Shown: positions 15,323 to 21,893 of the stretch, piece after piece
Layout: each line of letters begins with the position of its first letter
Position numbering within the stretch: the first letter of the stretch is position 1
Assembly (NCBI GenBank): GCA_964514215.1
Contig: CAZEPW010000059.1
Location: forward strand, 1 to 21,893
Reading direction: 5' to 3'
DNA length: 21,893 nt
DNA from: CAYQUC01 sp964514215
GTDB lineage: Bacteria > Pseudomonadota > Gammaproteobacteria > UBA6429 > Thiohalophilaceae
Program-made: the position numbers and the translations under genes
The notes under the pieces: generated by a model
The model's input: only the letters and a program-made list of their open reading frames with translations
Told to the model about the DNA's origin: nothing
Database searches by the model: none

Positions 15323-15886
15323 TTAAAAAGTAAACTTCATACCAAAAATAAACCCCTCATCAACGATAACCTTGCCTTGATTTTCAATATCAACAGTAAC
15401 GGATTGGTAACCAATAAATAGTGTTGAAAGAGGAATTACTTGATAACCAGCTCTTATTCCAAAATCTATCATCTTAACACTGTCTCCAAACGAAACCGGA
15501 TCAGGTGCAATATAATAATGCCCTCCAAATTCAAAGCCCGGTAAAGTAACAGGAGAAAAGGATAAATCACCGCCTAAAGCAATAACCGCAACCGTACTCG
15601 TTGGAATAGCACTATTAGTTACTTCACCATAATATGCACGCAAACCTAAACTTGCTACGATAGGTGCATCCATATTTTCACCACTAACCAATAACCCAGA
15701 CATTGCTAGATAATCTTGATTACTATCGTAAATGACTCCAGCCTCATATTGTAACCGGTTGCTCGTACCACCACCGACATACATAAAGCGTGCAGCATCG
15801 TTGCTCAACTGCGCATTGATAGAACCTGCAAAAACTGAAGTATCGAAACAAAAAAATAGCCCGATAATAAAAACTCTCTTAAACAT
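15323..15886 (-). CDS. YfaZ-family outer-membrane protein
   Basis: The preferred ATG at 15886 gives 187 residues: a signal peptide (MFKRVFIIGLFFCFDTSVFA) and a small beta-barrel with alternating strands such as RLQYEAGVIYDSN, FEFGGHYYIAPDP and DFGIRAGYQV, ending in the aromatic FGMKFTF. This pattern and length match YfaZ, a family of small outer-membrane proteins with no settled function. GGGG lies at ribosome-binding distance before 15886, whereas the in-frame ATG at 15910 has none and would put eight extra residues before the signal peptide. A Fur-box-like sequence covers the region just upstream. The gene is convergent with HU across the shared terminator. Confidence 0.8.
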   Translation of the reverse strand: MFKRVFIIGLFFCFDTSVFAGSINAQLSNDAARFMYVGGGTSNRLQYEAGVIYDSNQDYLAMSGLLVSGENMDAPIVASLGLRAYYGEVTNSAIPTSTVAVIALGGDLSFSPVTLPGFEFGGHYYIAPDPVSFGDSVKMIDFGIRAGYQVIPLSTLFIGYQSVTVDIENQGKVIVDEGFIFGMKFTF

Positions 15887-15895
15887 GAACAACCC

Positions 15896-15914
15896 CAAAT
15901 TAATTATCATTATT
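15896..15914 (-). promoter_or_regulatory. Fur-box-like sequence upstream of the YfaZ gene
   Basis: The minus-strand AATAATGATAATTAATTTG agrees with about 14 of 19 positions of the Fur consensus GATAATGATAATCATTATC, including the contiguous ATAATGATAAT core. In A+T-rich DNA such matches arise by chance, so this is only a candidate. Confidence 0.3.
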
Positions 15915-16082
15915 ATGGATATGATAGTATTTAATGCAGATTATTTCTAATATTAACGTCTATTAAATCTGAAGCGCACAGAAAAACTTTAATTATCAGC
16001 AATTATCCATTAACAAGTAAAAATTCAGACTCCAGCTCCAGACTTAAAGCACACAATTTACTTATTTGTTGCTCAGCATTAA

Positions 16083-16940
16083 TTATGCTAATGAACGTAA
16101 CACAATTTGTATATCTTGCTTTGCCTCTTGCAGCACTTTCATGCTGGCTTCAGCCCCTCCATCACTCAAAGCTAATTTTTTAAACGATGGCACATCCGCT
16201 AATACCGGTAACGTTGCAGCTTGTGATGAACCGAACATACTGTGAATTTTCGCCACAATAACCACGTCACTATAGCTAACAGCATTCACACTTTCTTGCA
16301 TATAATCTGTCACTTGCATTGGAATTTTTTGAATTTCATTATCAAATCCCCATTTTTGAAGAATTTTAACACCAATTGCTTGGTGCATTGATTCAAGCAA
16401 ATTATCAAATTGCTTTTCATGCTCCAGTAACTCTGGAAATTCTTCAATATATTTTAAAATTGGCAGCTTACCAATATTATGCACCAAACCCGCTAATAAT
16501 GCCGTATCAACCTCTAAGCTTGGTATATTTCGAGCAAGCACGCTGCTGATTGCCGCAACGTAACTGCTTTCTTTCCAAATATTTTCAAGTCGTTTACGAA
16601 CTACGGTATAAGTGGTCGAAAACATATTATGCAACACTAAACAGGTTACAATATCCCGAGTGGTTTTCATACCGAGCTTTGAAACGGCAGTGTAGCAATC
16701 ACTTGCCAGTGTTGAAGTTTTGTATAATGGTGAATTTGAAATTTGTATTATTCTTGCGGTTATCGAAGCATCGGTTTGAATTAAGCTAGCCAAATCACGT
16801 AGACTTTTATCTTCATCGTTCACAGCCTTCCTGACTTTAAGTGCTATTTCGGGCAACGATGGCAAGCTAATACGCCCCATTTCAAATTCATCATTGATTC
16901 TTTGGGTTAATTGTTCAACACCGTTCAAAAAAACCTCCAT
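16083..16940 (-). CDS. HDOD-domain signalling protein
   Basis: The 285-residue protein is almost entirely an HDOD domain. Recognisable parts are ISLPSLPEIALKVRKAV, LIQTDASITARIIQISNSPLYK, AVSKLGMKTTRDIV and the HD-derived GLVHNIGKLPIL. The catalytic His-Asp pair of HD phosphohydrolases is His154-Asn155 here, so it should be a non-enzymatic interaction module. HDOD proteins commonly link to two-component, motility or c-di-GMP pathways, but no partner is encoded next to it. The start is uncertain: the ATG at 16940 has no ribosome-binding site, while GGAGG inside the first codons stands 5 bases before an in-frame TTG at 16928. It is the second HDOD gene in the window and differs from the first in its HD motif. 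Confidence 0.88.
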   Translation of the reverse strand: MEVFLNGVEQLTQRINDEFEMGRISLPSLPEIALKVRKAVNDEDKSLRDLASLIQTDASITARIIQISNSPLYKTSTLASDCYTAVSKLGMKTTRDIVTCLVLHNMFSTTYTVVRKRLENIWKESSYVAAISSVLARNIPSLEVDTALLAGLVHNIGKLPILKYIEEFPELLEHEKQFDNLLESMHQAIGVKILQKWGFDNEIQKIPMQVTDYMQESVNAVSYSDVVIVAKIHSMFGSSQAATLPVLADVPSFKKLALSDGGAEASMKVLQEAKQDIQIVLRSLA

Positions 16941-17082
16941 AACTGCAATTTAGCTGTAAGGTATAAATACATCAGTGCGAGAACAAAATTAATAACAAAG
17001 AAACGCGCTCTGAAATTATCTATTAATAAACTCAGTTCAATTCAATAAAGTTATTGTTATTCTATAACATAGACTACATAAG

Positions 17083-18075
17083 CTATTTATCGAGTTTAAT
17101 TTCAATTTCAGATAAGGTTTTCCGATAAACAGCTTGATGAACACCTGCCAGTGAAACGGCTTTTTGGGCATATTTTAATGCCATTGGTAATTCATTATTA
17201 TCCAAAAAGACTTGAGCCAGATTATTAAACGCTGGTGCATAATTTGGCCAGTGCTTGATGATTTGTAAATAATGCTCTTTAGCAACTGATAGCTGCTTGT
17301 TCGAATAATAACTATTTGCCAAGCCCATTTTAAAATTCTGGTTATTTGGCCATCGAAGTGCGGCAGCTTGATAGGAACGGATTAAAAGCGGCCACTGCGA
17401 TAATCGCTCTAAGCTTACCAGCGCAGTTAAATATCGAAGCTCATCAACATGAATAGGAAACTCGCCGGGCTTTAAAACTCGCAGCGCCCAATAACCTGCC
17501 CGAGCCCAGGTTCTCTCGAATAGTGCTAAAGTAACACGGTGTTGCTTACGCTTACCCGATCGTAAAATAATTTCATCCTGAGTTAGATCATAACCAACGA
17601 CCACGGCAAAATGCCATTGCGGATACCAGTCTAACCCTAAGTTTTGAAAAACCAAAACCGGTTTACCCGATTTCACTTCATCGAGTAAATGTGGCAATAA
17701 TGGTTGGATGAGATAAGGAATACGTCCAAATCGACGGGTCGCGGCTATTAATTCAACTTGTAAACTACCCTTTTTCTTAGGAATGTAAACCAGCGGTGTT
17801 AATTCCTTGGGTAAAACTTGAACACCACTGTCATCCAATACTGTCGCTAATGCTGCCGGTCCACATTGGTATTGCTCTTGAGGGAAAAACACCGTTTGAG
17901 TGAGTTCTGTAGCAGGAAAACGCGCCGCATAATCTAAATCATACAACGCATCCGTTTGTGGCGTGCCAGCACACGCATTTAATAAAGCATAAGCGCTAAC
18001 AATACTAAAATAACGTAAACCTTGAAATATCCGAGGTATAAATAATCGCAAGAGTGTCAATTTATTAATTTTCAA
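17083..18075 (-). CDS. PA2778-family C39-like cysteine peptidase lipoprotein with TPR domain
   Basis: The 330-residue protein has a lipoprotein signal with lipobox LNAC (lipid Cys35), a papain-fold peptidase domain (about 60-205) with the nucleophile in EQYQCGPAALATVL (Cys71), His155 in WHFAVVVGYD and Asp163, then a tetratricopeptide region (about 235-310). This is the PA2778 class of bacteriocin-peptidase-like C39 proteins. The proximity of PA2779 downstream of a common promoter is diagnostic. Substrate and role are unknown to me. The start is non-ATG: TTG at 18075, 11 bases inside the PA2779 gene and without a ribosome-binding site, with other in-frame TTG codons at 18060 and 18051 possible. 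Translation is presumably coupled to the upstream gene. Confidence 0.88.
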   Translation of the reverse strand: MKINKLTLLRLFIPRIFQGLRYFSIVSAYALLNACAGTPQTDALYDLDYAARFPATELTQTVFFPQEQYQCGPAALATVLDDSGVQVLPKELTPLVYIPKKKGSLQVELIAATRRFGRIPYLIQPLLPHLLDEVKSGKPVLVFQNLGLDWYPQWHFAVVVGYDLTQDEIILRSGKRKQHRVTLALFERTWARAGYWALRVLKPGEFPIHVDELRYLTALVSLERLSQWPLLIRSYQAAALRWPNNQNFKMGLANSYYSNKQLSVAKEHYLQIIKHWPNYAPAFNNLAQVFLDNNELPMALKYAQKAVSLAGVHQAVYRKTLSEIEIKLDK

Positions 18076-18544
18076 TCACAACAGGCTCTTTTCGTTTTCG
18101 CTCAACACGTCTGTCAATCACTTCACCGTCATGCTGGGGTTGTGGGCTATTTCTAACGGTTTTCTTAACAAACGGAAATAAATCGGTATATCCTGCAATA
18201 TCAGTAAATAACAACACTAAAAATACTATCGCGATTATTGTTAAAGCATCACCACCGGCAGGTAGATCACTGATTTCAGATGCCAAAGCAGAAATTTCTG
18301 CATCGGTCATTGAATTTAATCGTAATTCAACTTGTTTAGGAGCAACGCCAAAAGCGACTAACTGCTGCTTTAATTCGGTTCGATTGATAGCTTGAATTAA
18401 AATTATATTTTCAGGTTGCTTAGAATGAACCGATTCTAATGTTGTTAACAATGCCGCTGAAACAGTGACATTTAAACTAAAACAAACCAAGATTAATGTA
18501 ACAACCAATCGAGAAAACTTAACTCTACGAAAAAATAAACTCAT
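18065..18544 (-). CDS. PA2779-family membrane protein
   Basis: The 159-residue protein begins with a hydrophobic, signal-like helix (about 12-31). It continues with a conserved soluble helical stretch (RTELKQQLVAFGVAPKQVE, then RLNSMTDAEISALASEI), a second membrane helix (about 101-119) and a charged tail. I recognise this as PA2779-like, partner of the PA2778 cysteine peptidase encoded immediately downstream. It probably sits in the inner membrane with the middle part in the periplasm. Its biochemical function is not known. The ATG at 18544 has GAGGGA 6 bases before it, and a good promoter lies upstream, so this is the lead gene of the pair. Confidence 0.87.
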   Translation of the reverse strand: MSLFFRRVKFSRLVVTLILVCFSLNVTVSAALLTTLESVHSKQPENIILIQAINRTELKQQLVAFGVAPKQVELRLNSMTDAEISALASEISDLPAGGDALTIIAIVFLVLLFTDIAGYTDLFPFVKKTVRNSPQPQHDGEVIDRRVERKRKEPVVIEN

Positions 18545-18568
18545 CTTATATCCCTCAAGTAATTCAAG

Positions 18569-18605
18569 TTTTTCAATAATAGCGTTAAATCCAAGTAACT
18601 TTCAA
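18569..18605 (-). promoter_or_regulatory. Sigma-70-type promoter for the PA2779-PA2778 operon
   Basis: On the minus strand TTGAAA (18605-18600) and TATTAT (18581-18576) each match five of six consensus bases, with an 18-base spacer. Transcription would start near 18569, giving a 25-base leader with the ribosome-binding site GAGGGA. Confidence 0.5.
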
Positions 18606-18659
18606 ATCAAATCGCCCCAATTATGTCCCAAAACGTTGATTAGCTCCCATAATGAATAA

Positions 18660-18686
18660 GGCCTGAATATTCGAAATATTCAGGCC
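18660..18686 (-). terminator. Hairpin terminator after the double-CNB gene
   Basis: GGCCTGAATATT (18660-18671) and AATATTCAGGCC (18675-18686) form a perfect 12-pair stem with a CGA loop, 24 bases beyond the CNB stop on the minus strand. A T-rich but interrupted stretch follows on that strand. It separates this gene from the PA2779 promoter. Confidence 0.65.
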
Positions 18687-18710
18687 TCCATAATAAATGA
18701 GCTTAAAAAA

Positions 18711-19643
18711 TTAATGATGTAATGTTTTATTCATCTTATCAACACTAACATTATTAAAGTTTTTAAACATACGCCCTAAATCAGCAGGCGCTCCTCGAAC
18801 ATGCCCAAGGTAATCGGCCTGTTCATGACGATTATGTGCGACTAAATCAATTCTCTCACGAATATCGGGATTTTCTTGGATAAATTTCAAAAATGAAGTG
18901 CAATCAACTCGAACCACATCAACTTGGGTTAATGCCGAAACAGTTGCGGCACGAGGTGCGCCAGTTAACAGAGACCATTCACCAAAATATTCCCCGGATT
19001 GCAAAATCGCAAGATTAAGCTTTCGATTATACTCAGCATGACTTACCTTTGCTGTGCCATGAATAATGATATACAAAGCATCACCTTGCTCACCTTCTTG
19101 TACTATCGAGCCACCAACAGGCACACTCACAATTGAGGCACTTTCTTGTAAACTACTCAACGTATTGTTCGGTAAGTGTCGGAATACTGACACTGAACGT
19201 AATGCCGTTTCAGTTATTCGACTGCGGTACCGAGTTATAATGGCATCGTATAATGACGCATTCCTCAACACCAGATGTTGCATCGTTTCACCATTAAACT
19301 CTAATAAAACAGTAGGCTTACTAATGCGAACAGTTGATACTCTTGGCGTATTAAACATTGCTGAAATCTCACCAAACAACTCACCGGTTCCTAAATGCGC
19401 CAAAACAAAATGCTCTCGTTCCCGCTCTTCGCTCACTTCCACTTCACCCATGATAATAATATAAAGTTTATTATCAACCTGATGTTGCTGGCATAAAATC
19501 TCACCTTCATTGACATGTCTTACTATACCGTGATCCAGTAAATATTCTTTATCATCAACATTTAAATACTGATCAAATGTGAGCTCATTATCTATTACGT
19601 TAACAACAGTGTCTTGAACATTTACGTGAGAAACAGGATTCAT
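18711..19643 (-). CDS. Double cyclic-nucleotide-binding-domain protein
   Basis: The 310-residue protein contains two CNB domains, about 20-135 and 150-265. Both carry phosphate-binding cassettes: ELFGEISAMFNTPRVSTV (first) and EYFGEWSLLTGAPRAATV (second), the latter closest to the FGE...RxAT consensus of cAMP-binding domains. There is no helix-turn-helix, kinase or other effector domain, and a short C-terminal tail ends in KTLHH. It resembles a stand-alone regulatory subunit. The ligand is probably a cyclic nucleotide, but it could also be structural. The ATG at 19643 has GAGG about 10 bases before it. It is monocistronic, with a hairpin terminator downstream and a long divergent region towards the rhomboid gene. 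Confidence 0.9.
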   Translation of the reverse strand: MNPVSHVNVQDTVVNVIDNELTFDQYLNVDDKEYLLDHGIVRHVNEGEILCQQHQVDNKLYIIIMGEVEVSEEREREHFVLAHLGTGELFGEISAMFNTPRVSTVRISKPTVLLEFNGETMQHLVLRNASLYDAIITRYRSRITETALRSVSVFRHLPNNTLSSLQESASIVSVPVGGSIVQEGEQGDALYIIIHGTAKVSHAEYNRKLNLAILQSGEYFGEWSLLTGAPRAATVSALTQVDVVRVDCTSFLKFIQENPDIRERIDLVAHNRHEQADYLGHVRGAPADLGRMFKNFNNVSVDKMNKTLHH

Positions 19644-20153
19644 ATTATTTCTACCTCAGTGACGTGGCTAATGTACTTATAGTTAGTATCGACTCAATCT
19701 AATTACTATTAAATATAGAAGCGGAAGTGCTTCACAGTTTCACTATATTCTTCTTCGCTTAATTATATATCCATATATAACCATATCTAATATGTGTTAA
19801 ATAAAATACGCTATGTCTAATTGTTTTACCGTTATATAATTTCTAGTTTTTGTATCTGCAAAATATCTTAACAAACAAAAATTAATGACATATTAAATTA
19901 AAATATATTTATACTTTGATTAGTTGCAAAAGAATTAATGTTTAATTAAAACTATTGGGCTTGCAACACAATTAATGTCATTAAAAAACTATCATATTAA
20001 ATAACCTTGTAAAGATAGCAGCGTATAAATTTTTTGCAAATAAAGCCTGTGCCATATTTTATTAAGAATATTTATAACCATTAAAGTAAAATATTAAAGA
20101 ATAAAAAGCTCTATTATTATAAGCAACCCACAAAAAATAAATAATTATCAATT
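19644..20153. promoter_or_regulatory. Long A+T-rich divergent region between CNB and rhomboid genes
   Basis: These 510 bases hold no credible gene. They carry three related dyads (see the repeat entry at 19876-19984) and a near-perfect Crp/FNR-like site TTTGA-TTAGTT-GCAAA at 19915-19930, with one mismatch to the symmetric TTTGA-N6-TCAAA pattern seen at 11824. No promoter hexamer pair can be singled out. The rhomboid ATG (20154) has no ribosome-binding site. Confidence 0.4.
19876..19984 (+). repeat. Three related direct-repeat/dyad units
   Basis: Two 18-base direct repeats, TTGCAAAAGAATTAATGT (19924-19941) and TTGCAACACAATTAATGT (19961-19978), match at 16 of 18 bases and start 37 bases apart. 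A shorter relative, CAAAAATTAATG, begins at 19876. Each ATTAATG core is followed by an ATTAA or CATTAA arm, giving small inverted repeats, the last a perfect 13-base palindrome TTAATGTCATTAA (19972-19984). It could be an operator array. Confidence 0.5.
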
Positions 20154-21617
20154 ATGTTTTTACCCCTAGACAGAAAACTTGACTGGCATAATCCGCCATA
20201 TATCACATTAGCTCTCATTACGATTAATATGCTGATTTTTGTTATCTACCAAACTAACGACACAAATAAATTCAATGATGCATATAATTATTATATGAAT
20301 TCAACGTTGTACGAGTATGAGTTACCAGCTTACATTAACTATTTAAAAAATAATTCACAAACAGAGAAAGCCAACAAAATAAATAGTGTTTTACAAAATA
20401 AAAACAAACCGTATAACTTACAGTTAGTTATATTTGATATGCTAGCTGATGGTGATTTCAAAAAATTACTAGATCAAAACCACATAATCAAACCAGATAA
20501 TAAAAACTATAAACACTGGAAACAATTACATGATCAATTTGATTTTAAGTTAAATCATATAACAGGTTATCGTTATGCATTATTTGCATCTGAGCCAAAA
20601 TTTTTAGACTTTTTTACATATCAATTTCTCCATGCTGATTGGAGCCATTTAATTGGCAACATGATTTTTCTTTTTATCTTTGGCTTTGTTTTAGAATCTG
20701 CTCTCGCTCGCCCAGTCTACATCGCATCTTACTTATTTGCCGGGGTTGGTTCCGGCTTATTTTATATCTACTTAGATCCCAATAATGCTAGCGCAAGTAT
20801 TGGTGCCTCGGGCTCTATCTCAGGCTTGGTTGGTATGTATACGGTTGTTTTTGGATTTAGAAAAATTAAGTTTTTTTACTATCTATTAGTCTATTTTAAT
20901 TATGTAAAAGCTCCTGCCATTATTTTATTACCATTATGGTTGTTATATGATTTATCGTTACAGCTCTGGGGACCATCCAATGTTAATAACCTTGCTCATA
21001 TTGGCGGTTTATTAAGTGGTGCACTCATTGCGTTTTTTATTAAACGTTTTACAAATTGGGTGAATATTGATTATGTTAATGAAAATGATGATAGCGATAA
21101 CTATTTATCCGATTATAATAAAGCACTTGATTTAGTATCTAAACTCGAATTTGAAGAAGCGAGTTTACTATTTCAAAACTTGTATGCGACAAACCCCAAT
21201 GACGTTAATGTTCAATTTCAGCTTTATAATATTTCAAAACATAATCCAACTTCAGAGATGTTTCATATTCAAGCCCATAATTTATTATCCATCACTAAGT
21301 CCGACCAAGAATCTATCAATTCACTTTATGCTATTTACATAGAATATACGCAACTGGCTATTCCACCGCGATTAGACCAAGATATATTATTTCAGCTCGC
21401 GAGAAAATTTATAGATTCCCGTTATTCAGATGAAGCAGAAGATATAATATTATTATTATTAGAACAACGCCCCGACTATGAAAAAATACCAACAGGACTA
21501 GTGTTATTAATTAAACACTACCAACACGAAAAAAATACCACCAAAGTAACAACTTATTTTGAATTACTAAAAAATAATTACCCAAATAGTTACGAAGCTA
21601 AACAAACTGTAATTTAA
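20154..21617 (+). CDS. Rhomboid intramembrane serine protease with C-terminal repeat-like extension
   Basis: The 487-residue protein has a rhomboid core (about 150-300). HLIGN supplies His165 and Asn169 for the oxyanion region, GASGSISG carries the catalytic Ser219, and NLAHIGG carries the catalytic His282. A first membrane helix at about 17-34 is separated from the core by an insert of about 115 polar residues, probably periplasmic. After the last core helix (about 285-297) a soluble domain of about 185 residues looks like helical TPR-type repeats. Rhomboids cleave membrane proteins within the bilayer; the substrate is unknown. The ATG at 20154 is chosen because the FLPLDRKLDWHNPPYITLAL opening is typical. 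Confidence 0.9.
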   Translation: MFLPLDRKLDWHNPPYITLALITINMLIFVIYQTNDTNKFNDAYNYYMNSTLYEYELPAYINYLKNNSQTEKANKINSVLQNKNKPYNLQLVIFDMLADGDFKKLLDQNHIIKPDNKNYKHWKQLHDQFDFKLNHITGYRYALFASEPKFLDFFTYQFLHADWSHLIGNMIFLFIFGFVLESALARPVYIASYLFAGVGSGLFYIYLDPNNASASIGASGSISGLVGMYTVVFGFRKIKFFYYLLVYFNYVKAPAIILLPLWLLYDLSLQLWGPSNVNNLAHIGGLLSGALIAFFIKRFTNWVNIDYVNENDDSDNYLSDYNKALDLVSKLEFEEASLLFQNLYATNPNDVNVQFQLYNISKHNPTSEMFHIQAHNLLSITKSDQESINSLYAIYIEYTQLAIPPRLDQDILFQLARKFIDSRYSDEAEDIILLLLEQRPDYEKIPTGLVLLIKHYQHEKNTTKVTTYFELLKNNYPNSYEAKQTVI

Positions 21618-21893
21618 CTTCTGAACGGTATAAAAATAATAACGTAATAAATAATATTGGTGTTTAAGCTTTGGATTCCGGCTCAAAAGACTACCGAAAT
21701 GACGTTTGTTTTAAAATTAGTAAACAACTAGCGATCGATTAGTTTGTTTAAAGCAATCAAAAACGTAGCTTACGTTACAGTTATTTTTTAAAGTTCAAAT
21801 TTAACAGTAACCGTCATTCCGGTTGTTTTAATATTGGAGTTAATTAATCAGAAGTATTATTAAGGTTTTTTATCATTTCAATATAATCGAGCA
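21618..21893. repeat. Right-end intergenic region with hairpins and decayed palindromic repeats
   Basis: No gene is visible. Structures are: a hairpin TAAACAACTA (21721-21730) with TAGTTTGTTTA (21740-21750, one bulged base); a perfect AACGTA-GCT-TACGTT hairpin (21762-21776); and two opposed copies of a CGTCATTCCGG-type motif, ACCGAAATGACG (21693-21704) and CCGTCATTCCGGT (21811-21823). The last pair resembles the GTCATTCCGG intergenic palindromes common in bacteria. Any of the hairpins could end the rhomboid transcript. Confidence 0.5.

Noticed and set aside
19066..19464. A 132-codon plus-strand open frame
   Set aside because: It lies antisense within the double-CNB gene, whose domains are certain, and its translation shows no recognisable pattern.

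Overview
The window reads as a piece of an A+T-rich gammaproteobacterial chromosome, probably from a draft or metagenome-derived assembly, because an exact 100-N scaffold gap sits at 10960-11059. The lineage call rests on protein families typical of Gammaproteobacteria: a 264-residue ThyA overlapping FolA, a 289-residue PrkB-type phosphoribulokinase, YfaZ, a YgiM-like SH3 protein, the PA2778/PA2779 pair and a YbaK-HDOD fusion. I cannot name a genus. No phage, transposase, CRISPR array, tRNA or rRNA is visible.

Layout. 95-1374 (minus): thyA then folA, overlapping by 4 bases, both with non-ATG starts. 1585-4311 (minus): a membrane-anchored purple-acid-phosphatase-like enzyme followed 21 bases later by a ClC chloride/proton exchanger. 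4639-7952 (plus): an LtaS/sulfatase-fold membrane phosphotransferase whose stop overlaps the start of purD. 8191-10122 (plus): prkB, then an outer-membrane beta-barrel protein behind a very well-formed class II FNR/CRP-type promoter. 10160-11739 (minus): one gene, split by the gap, encoding degenerate CNB, repeat linker, CNB and rhodanese. 12054-13424 (plus): YbaK-HDOD. 13432-14570 (minus): SH3 membrane protein and a small Rieske protein. 14849-15232 (plus): HU with a lysine-rich tail. 15323-19643 (minus): YfaZ, a second HDOD protein, the PA2779/PA2778 pair and a double-CNB protein. 20154-21617 (plus): a rhomboid protease with a large C-terminal extension. The right end holds decayed palindromic repeats.

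How the genes fit together. The left third is housekeeping metabolism (thymidylate/folate, purines) with envelope and ion genes. From about 10 to 20 kb the window is unusually rich in signalling modules: four cyclic-nucleotide-binding-type domains in two proteins and two HDOD proteins, with no DNA-binding domain in any of them. They therefore look like post-translational sensors. Nearby are three Crp/FNR-type palindromes or near-palindromes, for which a trans-acting regulator elsewhere in the genome would be needed. The strongest new points are the reconstruction of the gap-split CNB-rhodanese gene from repeat phase, the Crp/FNR-type sites, and the poorly understood PA2779/PA2778 lipoprotein peptidase pair.
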